From an uncultured beta proteobacterium (lineage in GTDB: Bacteria; Pseudomonadota; Gammaproteobacteria; Burkholderiales; Burkholderiaceae): DNA of 9,384 nucleotides. Below the pieces are notes generated by a model. It was not told the DNA's origin. It did not search any database and was given only the letters and a program-made list of their open reading frames with translations. The position numbers and the translations under genes are program-made. Below, piece after piece: positions 1 through 5,943 of this stretch (its first letter is position 1; each line of letters starts with the position of its first letter). The DNA lies in NCBI GenBank assembly GCA_903944255.1, contig CAJARE010000162.1, forward strand, positions 1 through 9,384, written 5' to 3'.

Positions 1-229
1 CTTCTGGCGCCCGTACTTTAAGTACCAGCTCTGCACCAAAGGCATCTGCAGCACTGCCAATCGTGGCACCTACTGCTTCATATGCGGAGTCAGGCTGACT
101 AGCATGTAAACCAGCATCTTTTTGAATGACGACGGTATGACCTTGGCCAATCAGTTTTTTAACGGTTTCTGGTGTTGCGGCTACTCGAGTTTCCCCGGGC
201 CTTGTTTCCAGTGGCACTCCTATGCGCAT
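1..229 (-). CDS. pntA: NAD(P) transhydrogenase subunit alpha, N-terminal part (cut by window edge)
   Basis: This is the first 76 codons of a minus-strand gene that runs off the left edge. The product begins MRIGVPLETRPGETRVAATP, which closely resembles the start of E. coli PntA (MRIGIPRE..NETRVAATP), followed by a V-K-L-x3-G-x-TV stretch and ..LVLKVRAPE, as in the alanine dehydrogenase/PNT N-terminal domain. In the known family this subunit carries the NAD(H)-binding domain I of the proton-translocating transhydrogenase, which makes NADPH from NADH at the inner membrane. The ATG at 229-227 is chosen because GGAG at 240-237 lies 7 bases upstream and the homology starts at this Met. An ATG at 234-232 is in another frame and soon meets a stop. 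Whether alpha is one chain or split (PntAA/PntAB) cannot be told from this part. It is divergent from mnmA. Confidence 0.93.
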   Translation of the reverse strand, partial: MRIGVPLETRPGETRVAATPETVKKLIGQGHTVVIQKDAGLHASQPDSAYEAVGATIGSAADAFGAELVLKVRAPE

Positions 230-264
230 GGCATGTCTCCAAAAGCAAAATTTTTAAAAGGTCT

Positions 265-297
265 ATTTTATAGATAAACAGGGTAGGTTTTACCTAC
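265..297 (-). promoter_or_regulatory. Candidate pntA promoter region with overlapping dyad
   Basis: On the minus strand an AT-rich core, TATCTATAAAAT, holds possible -10 hexamers (TATAAA at 272-267 or TAAAAT at 270-265) about 35 to 40 bases upstream of the pntA ATG. No TTGACA-like -35 is visible. The place where it should be (about 288-295) is occupied by the dyad at 283-297, which would fit an activator or repressor site. This is inferred from position only. Confidence 0.3.
283..297. repeat. Perfect 6-bp inverted repeat, operator-like
   Basis: GTAGGT and ACCTAC flank a 3-base TTT, giving a perfect dyad of 15 bases in the pntA-mnmA intergenic region. It is too short and too lacking in a flanking T run to be an intrinsic terminator. 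It lies where the -35 box of a pntA promoter would be expected, so a protein-binding operator is one reading. Chance is the other. Confidence 0.45.
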
Positions 298-304
298 TTA
301 GTTA

Positions 305-331
305 GCCCCCAGGTTTGCCGGCTGGGTTTTT
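305..331 (+). terminator. Terminator-like hairpin upstream of mnmA
   Basis: CCCAG (308-312) pairs with CTGGG (322-326) across a 9-base loop, and TTTTT (327-331) follows directly. This has the form of a small rho-independent terminator reading to the right. No plus-strand gene ends here, because pntA starts leftward at 229. If real it would end a short transcript begun between about 240 and 300 (a leader attenuated before mnmA, or a small RNA). The 5-bp stem is weak, so it may also be chance. Confidence 0.35.
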
Positions 332-364
332 GCCTATATTCCTGTGAAATCGGGTTGAGACTTC

Positions 365-370
365 TACAAT
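365..370 (+). promoter_or_regulatory. Candidate -10 box for mnmA
   Basis: TACAAT matches the -10 consensus at 5 of 6 positions and would start transcription near 377, about 35 bases before the mnmA ATG. No good -35 is present 16 to 18 bases upstream (TGTGAA at 343-348 is the nearest). A TATAAA at 387-392 is an alternative. The rest of 230-411 shows no gene. Confidence 0.22.
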
Positions 371-411
371 AGGGGGGCTACCAATTTATAAAGTATTCTC
401 GCATTTTTTTG

Positions 412-1527
412 ATGAGCCAGCCTAATTCTTCTTCAATTTCACCTATAAAGCCTAAGAAAGTCGTGATTGGCATGTCAGGAGGGGTAGATTCGTCGGTTGC
501 CGCCTGGATGCTGAAAGAGCAGGGCTATGAGGTCGTTGGCCTATTTATGAAGAATTGGGAAGATGACGATAACGACGAGTATTGTTCCGCACGTCAGGAT
601 TGGCTTGACGTGGTCTCGGTTGCGGACTTGATTGGCATCGATGTTGAAGCGGTCAATTTTGCTGCTGAGTATCGCGAAAGGGTCTTTGCAGACTTTTTAC
701 GTGAATACGCTGCAGGGAGAACTCCCAATCCCGACGTTCTTTGTAATGCTGAAATTAAATTTAAAGCCTTTTTAGACCATGCTATGAGTTTGGGTGCTGA
801 TGCCATTGCTACTGGCCATTACGCCAGAGTGCGACATCAGGCAGGTAAAGTGGAGCTGTTAAAAGCTATAGACGCTAGTAAAGATCAAAGCTATTTTTTA
901 CATCGCCTTACCCAAGCTCAACTATCCAATGTTTTATTTCCTCTAGGGGAAATACCCAAAACAGAAGTGCGCCAAATTGCAGAAAAAATTGCACTTCCTA
1001 ACGCTCGTAAAAAAGATTCCACTGGAATTTGCTTTATTGGCGAACGCCCTTTCCGTGAATTTTTAAATCGCTACCTACCTACTACACCCGGCCCAATTAA
1101 AACGCCAGAAGGCAAGATTGTTGGAGAGCATATGGGTTTGGCCTTCTTTACTTTAGGTCAGCGTAAAGGCATTGGACTTGGTGGCAGTCAGGACGGTACT
1201 GGGGATGCATGGTATGTGGCGCGTAAGGATATGAACAACAATACTTTGTATGTAGCTCAGGGTCATGAGCACCCGTGGTTATTGGCCAATAAGCTTGAAG
1301 CGATTGATGCTAGCTGGGTCGCTGGTAGTGCACCAGCTGCAGGAAAGTATTCTGCTAAGACACGTTATCGTCAGGCAGACTCTGCTTGTGACATTGTTGC
1401 CGGCAAAAAAGGCCTAATGAGTTTTGAGTTGAGTTTTCCAGAAACGCAATGGGCAGTAACGCCTGGACAGTCTGCCGTTTTGTATGACGGCGATATTTGT
1501 TTAGGCGGCGGAATTATTTCCGCCTAA
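412..1527 (+). CDS. mnmA: tRNA-specific 2-thiouridylase MnmA
   Basis: The 371-aa product matches MnmA, which installs the 2-thio group of s2U34 in the wobble position of tRNAs for Lys, Glu and Gln, using ATP and sulfur relayed from the Tus/IscS system in the cytoplasm. Visible features are the PP-loop SGGVDSS (residues 22-28), the PNPDVLCN motif with catalytic Cys111, and DSTGICFIG with Cys207, the residue that carries the persulfide in the family. The central THUMP-like/tRNA-binding and C-terminal beta-barrel regions (..GQRKGIGLGG.., ..PGQSAVLYDGDICLGGGII) are also present. Length is normal for the family. The start is taken at ATG 412; a TTG directly before it at 409 is in frame but adds only one residue. 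No Shine-Dalgarno sequence is seen in the 20 bases upstream, which contain a T run. The gene converges on the transferase gene, with 3 bases between the stops. Confidence 0.97.
   Translation: MSQPNSSSISPIKPKKVVIGMSGGVDSSVAAWMLKEQGYEVVGLFMKNWEDDDNDEYCSARQDWLDVVSVADLIGIDVEAVNFAAEYRERVFADFLREYAAGRTPNPDVLCNAEIKFKAFLDHAMSLGADAIATGHYARVRHQAGKVELLKAIDASKDQSYFLHRLTQAQLSNVLFPLGEIPKTEVRQIAEKIALPNARKKDSTGICFIGERPFREFLNRYLPTTPGPIKTPEGKIVGEHMGLAFFTLGQRKGIGLGGSQDGTGDAWYVARKDMNNNTLYVAQGHEHPWLLANKLEAIDASWVAGSAPAAGKYSAKTRYRQADSACDIVAGKKGLMSFELSFPETQWAVTPGQSAVLYDGDICLGGGIISA
1501..1527 (+). terminator. Stem-loop spanning the mnmA stop codon
   Basis: TTAGGCGG (1501-1508) and CCGCCTAA (1520-1527) form a perfect 8-bp inverted repeat that includes the TAA stop. 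A second register, GGCGGAA/TTCCGCC (1507-1513 with 1518-1524), gives 7 bp with a 4-base loop. The downstream bases are TTATTACG, only a weak T tract, so this is a doubtful intrinsic terminator. It is the only candidate in the 3-base gap between mnmA and the opposing gene. Confidence 0.35.
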
Positions 1528-1530
1528 TTA

Positions 1531-2145
1531 TTACGCTGGTGGTGGTGCAGTCTCAATAAACGAAGTTTTGAGCATTAGTTTTTGATAGAGGCGATCCAGA
1601 TTGGGATATTGCATTTGCCATTGCACATCTGGATAACGGAATAGTAAATATCCGACCGCACAACCCACTGCGATATCTGCCAATGTCATTTGATTGCCAT
1701 GGCACCATGCATTTTCACCAAGCTCCTCTGACATTTGGCGCAAAGCCGTTTCAATCTTGCCCATTTGACGATCAACCCAAGCTTTGCTTTGTTGCTCTGC
1801 TGGGCGCAAGGTGAGCTCTAAGCGCGCCAAAATACCGGCATCCATGATTCCATCAGACAGTGCCTCCCAAGTCTTTACAGAGGCGCGATCACGAGTATCG
1901 ATCGGGATGAGCTTGCTAACAGGGCTTAAGCCATCAGCATATTCGGCTATGACCCTGGAGTCATAAATCACCCCGCCATCATCTAAAACGAGGCAGGGAA
2001 CCTTGCCTAAAGGGTTGGTTTGGGTGATTTTGGTGTCAGGAGCCCAAACGTTCTCGAGAACGTGGTCAACATCTACCTTTTTTTCAGAGAAAACAATGCG
2101 TACTTTACGTACGTAGGGGCTGGTTAGGGATCCGATTAGTTTCAT
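1531..2145 (-). CDS. Glutathione S-transferase family protein, YibF-like
   Basis: The 204-aa product resembles E. coli YibF along its length: MKLIGSLTSPYVRKVRI at the start, NPLGKVP at 44-50, EALSDGIMDAG at 95-104, and a C-terminal ..SFIETAPPPA. Residues 1 to about 80 form the thioredoxin-like domain, with Ser9-Pro10 at the usual active-site turn, cis-Pro50, and Asp62-Ser63 where the family binds the gamma-glutamyl part of glutathione. Residues from about 90 form the all-helical domain, with the N-capping box MTLADIA (153-159). The substrate is unknown; a role in glutathione-dependent detoxification or thiol chemistry is inference from the fold. No Shine-Dalgarno sequence precedes the ATG (ATCCCC), and a -10-like TATACT lies 6 bases upstream, so the mRNA may be leaderless. 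The gene is divergent from purB. Confidence 0.92.
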   Translation of the reverse strand: MKLIGSLTSPYVRKVRIVFSEKKVDVDHVLENVWAPDTKITQTNPLGKVPCLVLDDGGVIYDSRVIAEYADGLSPVSKLIPIDTRDRASVKTWEALSDGIMDAGILARLELTLRPAEQQSKAWVDRQMGKIETALRQMSEELGENAWCHGNQMTLADIAVGCAVGYLLFRYPDVQWQMQYPNLDRLYQKLMLKTSFIETAPPPA

Positions 2146-2151
2146 GGGGAT

Positions 2152-2157
2152 AGTATA
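2152..2157 (-). promoter_or_regulatory. -10 box placing the transferase transcript start at its ATG
   Basis: TATACT (5 of 6 consensus matches) lies on the minus strand with just ATCCCC between it and the ATG at 2145. Transcription normally begins about 7 bases after the -10 box, which would be the A of the start codon. No clear -35 is seen (TTCTGC or CTGCCT at the right distance). No ribosome-binding sequence exists in between, in keeping with a leaderless message. Confidence 0.42.
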
Positions 2158-2200
2158 GCGATCCTGGGAAAGCTAGGCAGAACGCATTAAAATCAGGTTT

Positions 2201-2206
2201 TATAGA
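2201..2206 (+). promoter_or_regulatory. Candidate -10 region for purB-waaA
   Basis: TATAGATACT (2201-2210) offers two overlapping -10-like hexamers, TATAGA and GATACT, each 4 of 6 matches. Initiation would be near 2213-2217, giving a short leader that still holds AAAGG (2219-2223), a weak Shine-Dalgarno sequence 8 bases before the GTG start. No convincing -35 is visible. A TAAAA/TTTTA inverted repeat (2188-2202) overlaps it. Confidence 0.28.
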
Positions 2207-2231
2207 TACTTTCAGTGCAAAGGCAATTTCC

Positions 2232-3611
2232 GTGAGTCAGCCTCTTTCAACCCTCAATGCCCTTTCTCCATTAGATGGCCGTTACGCCGGAAAAGTGGAT
2301 GCGCTCCGCCCTTGGCTTTCTGAGTCCGCTTTTATGCGCCAGCGCGTTTTTGTCGAAATTCATTGGCTTTTGGCTTTGGCTTCGGCTGGCTTACCTGATC
2401 TACCCAAAATCAATGCAGCCGATGAAAAATTCTTGTTGTCATTGGCGGAAAACTTTTCCGATGCTGATGCCCAGCGGATTAAGGATATTGAAGCAGTAAC
2501 CAATCATGATGTGAAAGCAGTTGAGTACTTCCTTAAAGAAAAAGTCTCTGGCCGACCTGACCTATTAAAAGCCAGTGAGTTCATTCACTTTGCCTGCACT
2601 TCTGAAGACATTAATAACACCTCGCATGGTTTAATGTTGCGCGGCGCTCGCGATGAAGTGCTATTGCCGCAGCTAAACAAGATTCTGTCAGTCTTGACCG
2701 ACTTGGCCATTGAGCATGCAAAAGTACCTTTACTGTCGCGCACCCATGGTCAACCTGCCTCCCCAAGCACTCTTGGCAAAGAGATTGCTAATTTTGCTAA
2801 ACGACTTGATCGCGCCATTGATGTGATTGCTGCAGTTCCCTTGTTTGGCAAGATGAATGGTGCAGTAGGTAATTACAACGCCCATCTTTCTGCATATCCT
2901 GACTTTGATTGGGAGAATTTTTCCAAAGGAGTAGTAGAGAAGCGCTTAGGCTTAACGTTTAATCCTTACACCATTCAAATTGAACCGCATGATGGAATGG
3001 CGCAATTATTTGATGCCATTGCGCGCGCTAATACGATCCTGTTAGATATGGATCGTGACTTCTGGGCTTATATTTCTGTTGGCTACTTTAAGCAGCGTAC
3101 TAAAGCGGGAGAAATTGGCTCTTCAACCATGCCGCACAAAGTTAATCCAATTGATTTTGAAAACTCTGAGGGTAATTTGGGTGTGGCTAATGCTTTACTT
3201 CGTCACCTGGCAGAAAAATTACCCATTTCCCGCTGGCAGCGTGACCTGACTGACTCTACGGTGTTGCGTAATTTAGGCCCAGCATTTGGCCATAGTGTTT
3301 TAGCTTATGACAGCGCTCTACGTGGTCTCAGTAAGTTGGAAGTCAATCATGCTGCTATTGCTGCTGATCTTGATTCATGTTGGGAGGTATTGGCAGAGCC
3401 AGTTCAAACCGTTATGCGCCGTTATGGCATTGAGAATCCATACGAGCAATTAAAAGAGCTCACTCGCGGAAAAGGCATTAATCAACTCGATCTACAAAAC
3501 TTTATTCGAGGGTTAAAGATTCCTGAAGATGCTAAAGCCCGCTTGCTCGAAATGACTCCCTCATCGTATTTAGGTAAGGCGGTCGAGTTGACCGAACGTC
3601 TGAAAAAGTGA
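2232..3611 (+). CDS. purB: Adenylosuccinate lyase
   Basis: The 459-aa product aligns by eye with E. coli PurB over its whole length. PurB is a cytoplasmic homotetramer that cleaves fumarate from SAICAR and from adenylosuccinate, serving two steps of purine synthesis. Visible landmarks are LSPLDGRYAGKV (11-22), the TSEDINN motif (123-129), RTHGQPA (170-176) with catalytic His172, and the fumarase/aspartase superfamily signature GSSTMPHKVNP (296-306) on the flexible loop that carries the catalytic serine. SRWQRDLTDSTVLRN (333-347) and the C-terminal MTPSSYLGKA follow. Translation starts at GTG 2232: no ATG is available nearby, homology begins at the next residues, and AAAGG lies 8 bases upstream. 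Its TGA overlaps the GTG of waaA. Confidence 0.97.
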   Translation: MSQPLSTLNALSPLDGRYAGKVDALRPWLSESAFMRQRVFVEIHWLLALASAGLPDLPKINAADEKFLLSLAENFSDADAQRIKDIEAVTNHDVKAVEYFLKEKVSGRPDLLKASEFIHFACTSEDINNTSHGLMLRGARDEVLLPQLNKILSVLTDLAIEHAKVPLLSRTHGQPASPSTLGKEIANFAKRLDRAIDVIAAVPLFGKMNGAVGNYNAHLSAYPDFDWENFSKGVVEKRLGLTFNPYTIQIEPHDGMAQLFDAIARANTILLDMDRDFWAYISVGYFKQRTKAGEIGSSTMPHKVNPIDFENSEGNLGVANALLRHLAEKLPISRWQRDLTDSTVLRNLGPAFGHSVLAYDSALRGLSKLEVNHAAIAADLDSCWEVLAEPVQTVMRRYGIENPYEQLKELTRGKGINQLDLQNFIRGLKIPEDAKARLLEMTPSSYLGKAVELTERLKK

Positions 3612-4969
3612 GCCTTACTCCCGCTTTAGAATACGGAGCGCGTCCTCGGATCTGGTTTGCTGTTTATCAATTGCTATGGCACCTTTTATTGCCACTAGCA
3701 TTTGTGCGTCTTGCTTGGCGCTCACGTCATGCCTTTGCTTATTTGCACCATATTCCTGAGCGCTTAGGTTTTGGCTATCAAAAACCGATTACTCAAAATG
3801 TTGTCTGGATTCATGCAGTATCTGTGGGCGAGACACGTGCTGCACAGCCTTTGATTGAAGCCTATCTTGCCAGGGGCGAATCTATTTTATTGACACATAT
3901 GACGCTCAATGGCCGCCGCACTGGCAAGCAATTATTTGCTAAGGCAATTGCAGCGGGGCAGATTCGTCAGGTGTACTTACCTTATGACCTGTGTTGGTCA
4001 GTTGAACATTTCTTGAATACTTTTAGGCCTAAGCTGGGCCTTTTCATGGAAACAGAAGCTTGGCCAACAGTCGTATTTCGCTGTGCTGATAAAGGCTTAC
4101 CCTTATTCCTCGTGAATGCTCGTTTGTCAGAGAGAAGTGCGCGCCGGGTAAATCAATTCGGTAAGGCAGGGCGGGCACTGTTTCAGGCCTTTGCCGGTAT
4201 TTTGGCTCAAACAGAATTTGATGCACAGCGCTATCGTAGCCTAGGCGTTCAAAATATTGAGGTAGTGGGTAATTTGAAGTTTGATGTTCCGCTTGATGCG
4301 CATTTAGTCAAACAAGGTAAAGAGTGGCAAGAATCTCTACATGCCAAACAGCGACTAATGGTTTGTGCTGCTAGCACGCGTGATGGTGAAGAGGCCATCA
4401 TTCTCAAAGCTTGGAAAGATCTATTGCTCAATCATGCATTCGAAGTTCCACCTTTATTGTGCTTAGTGCCTCGGCATCCCGAGCGCTTTTCAGATGTAGC
4501 AGACCAGATTCATGCAACTGGCTTGAGGTTCCGTAGACGCACAGAATGGCAAGACATTCCTAAAGATAGCCTAGATTTGGATGTAGTCTTAGGGGATTCT
4601 ATGGGGGAGATGCCGATGTACTATAGCGCTTCTGATCTCGTAGTCATGGGCGGCAGTCTCTTGCGCTTTGGGGGCCAGAATCTGATTGAGGCTTGCGCTG
4701 CTGGTTGCCCTGTTTTGTTGGGTGAGCATACCTATAACTTTCAGCAAGCATCGATCGACGCTCTAGAGTCTGGCGCCGCTAAACGCATTAAAGGGGAATT
4801 GCTCTTGGGTGAGCCTATCGCATTAATGGAGGCCCTGAAATCCTTACTGCTTCATCCTGCAGAGTTAAGTCAGATGGCTATTGCCGCTAAGACTTATTCC
4901 ATTGAACATCAAGGCGCGACAAACAGAATTCTTGCTGCCCTTGATCAACAGAACTTTTCTTTAAATTAA
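3608..4969 (+). CDS. waaA: 3-deoxy-D-manno-octulosonic acid (Kdo) transferase
   Basis: The 453-aa product matches WaaA/KdtA (glycosyltransferase family 30), which moves Kdo from CMP-Kdo onto lipid IVA at the cytoplasmic face of the inner membrane, starting the LPS inner core. A hydrophobic N-terminal anchor spans about residues 14-36. HAVSVGE (69-75) ends in the Glu that serves as catalytic base in the family. Then come YLPYD (123-127), METEAWP (147-153), NARLSERS (170-177), PRHPER (288-293), GDSMGEM (329-335) and GGSLLRFGGQN (348-358), the last part of the CMP-binding fold. The GTG start overlaps the purB TGA as GTGA, with no good Shine-Dalgarno sequence, which points to translational coupling. 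The N terminus is about 20 residues longer than in E. coli (425 aa overall). Its stop overlaps that of secF. Whether it adds one or two Kdo residues cannot be read from sequence. Confidence 0.95.
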   Translation: MSLTPALEYGARPRIWFAVYQLLWHLLLPLAFVRLAWRSRHAFAYLHHIPERLGFGYQKPITQNVVWIHAVSVGETRAAQPLIEAYLARGESILLTHMTLNGRRTGKQLFAKAIAAGQIRQVYLPYDLCWSVEHFLNTFRPKLGLFMETEAWPTVVFRCADKGLPLFLVNARLSERSARRVNQFGKAGRALFQAFAGILAQTEFDAQRYRSLGVQNIEVVGNLKFDVPLDAHLVKQGKEWQESLHAKQRLMVCAASTRDGEEAIILKAWKDLLLNHAFEVPPLLCLVPRHPERFSDVADQIHATGLRFRRRTEWQDIPKDSLDLDVVLGDSMGEMPMYYSASDLVVMGGSLLRFGGQNLIEACAAGCPVLLGEHTYNFQQASIDALESGAAKRIKGELLLGEPIALMEALKSLLLHPAELSQMAIAAKTYSIEHQGATNRILAALDQQNFSLN

Positions 4970-5940
4970 ACGCGAGCCCCGAAGTTAGGGTCATCGCTTC
5001 TGGAATTGTCATCAGGTTTTTTGTCGCCCTTGAGTAAATCCTCACGGGTCACACCTAACCACATAGCCAAGGCTGCAGCCACAAAGACTGAAGAGTAAAT
5101 ACCAAACAAAATACCAATGGTCAGCGCTAAGGCAAAGTAAAAGAGCGTAGGTCCACCAAAGATTAACATTGCCAAAACCATCATCTCCGTGCTGCCATGG
5201 GTAATAACAGTCCGGCTAATGGTGCTAGTAATAGCGTTATCAATAATCTCGCGAGTATTCATCTTGCGGTACTTACGGAAGTTTTCACGAATACGGTCAA
5301 AGATCACGACGGACTCATTGACTGAATAGCCAAGCACTGCCAAGATGGCTGCCAAAACGGATAGTGAGAATTCCCATTGGAAGAAGGCAAAGAATCCAAG
5401 GATGATCACAATGTCGTGTAAGTTCGCAATGATGCCAGCTAAGGCAAATTTCCATTCGAAGCGGAATGAGAGATAAATCACGATACCGATGATGACAAAG
5501 ATGAGGGCTTTGAGTCCATCAATTGCCAATTCCTGACCAACTTGAGGGCCTACGAACTCAACACGCTGAAGCTTGGCACCAGTAGTACTAGCATCAAGTG
5601 CCTGCATCACAGCAGTACTTTGATCGGCCGAGGAGATGATTTTACCTGCAGCATCCTTTTGCAAGGGCAGGCGAATCATGACATCACGTGAACTACCAAA
5701 GTTTTGGATCTGGGTATCTGTGTAACCTAATTTTTCTACCTTCGTTCTAATAGATTCCAGTGGCGCCGTTTGTGGGTAGCTCACCTCCATTACAGTACCG
5801 CCTGTAAATTCGATGGAAAGATGTAAGCCGTTATGCCAGAGGAAAAAAACAGCAAGCAAGAAGGTGATGAGAGAAATCGCATTGAGCACCAATGCATGGC
5901 GCATAAATGGAATATCTTTTTTAATTCTAAAAAATTCCAT
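4966..5940 (-). CDS. secF: Protein translocase subunit SecF
   Basis: The 324-aa product matches SecF, an inner-membrane RND-type partner of SecD that uses the proton motive force to aid late steps of Sec-dependent export. The first membrane segment is at about 16-36, followed by IEFTGGT (43-49) and a periplasmic domain ending in RVEFVGPQVG (126-135). Five more membrane segments follow, between about 143 and 296, with the conserved GYSVNESVVIFDRIREN (204-220) on segment four and its cytoplasmic edge. The C-terminal tail is short and acidic-polar. The length equals that of the E. coli protein (323 aa). The ATG lies 3 bases past the secD stop and is served by AGGAGA (5954-5949), which sits inside the end of secD. 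The stop shares TTAA with waaA. Confidence 0.97.
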   Translation of the reverse strand: MEFFRIKKDIPFMRHALVLNAISLITFLLAVFFLWHNGLHLSIEFTGGTVMEVSYPQTAPLESIRTKVEKLGYTDTQIQNFGSSRDVMIRLPLQKDAAGKIISSADQSTAVMQALDASTTGAKLQRVEFVGPQVGQELAIDGLKALIFVIIGIVIYLSFRFEWKFALAGIIANLHDIVIILGFFAFFQWEFSLSVLAAILAVLGYSVNESVVIFDRIRENFRKYRKMNTREIIDNAITSTISRTVITHGSTEMMVLAMLIFGGPTLFYFALALTIGILFGIYSSVFVAAALAMWLGVTREDLLKGDKKPDDNSRSDDPNFGARV

Positions 5941-5943
5941 GGC

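Noticed and set aside
13..25. Palindrome GTACTTTAAGTAC in pntA
   Set aside because: It lies in coding sequence encoding the conserved LVLKV stretch, so codon content explains it.
355..370. TTGAGA and TACAAT as a promoter pair for mnmA
   Set aside because: The two boxes are only 4 bases apart, far from the needed 16 to 18, so they cannot work together.
594..806. Minus-strand open frame of 70 codons inside mnmA
   Set aside because: It is a shadow of mnmA, with low-complexity Ser/Ala/Lys content and no ribosome-binding site or family resemblance.
1072..1084. Short CTAC tandem repeat in mnmA
   Set aside because: It encodes the Tyr-Leu-Pro-Thr-Thr stretch in frame and is too short to be a meaningful repeat array.
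2107..2114. ACGTACGT palindrome near the start of the transferase gene
   Set aside because: It falls in the codons of the conserved SPYVRKVR motif, and an 8-base self-complementary word is not surprising.
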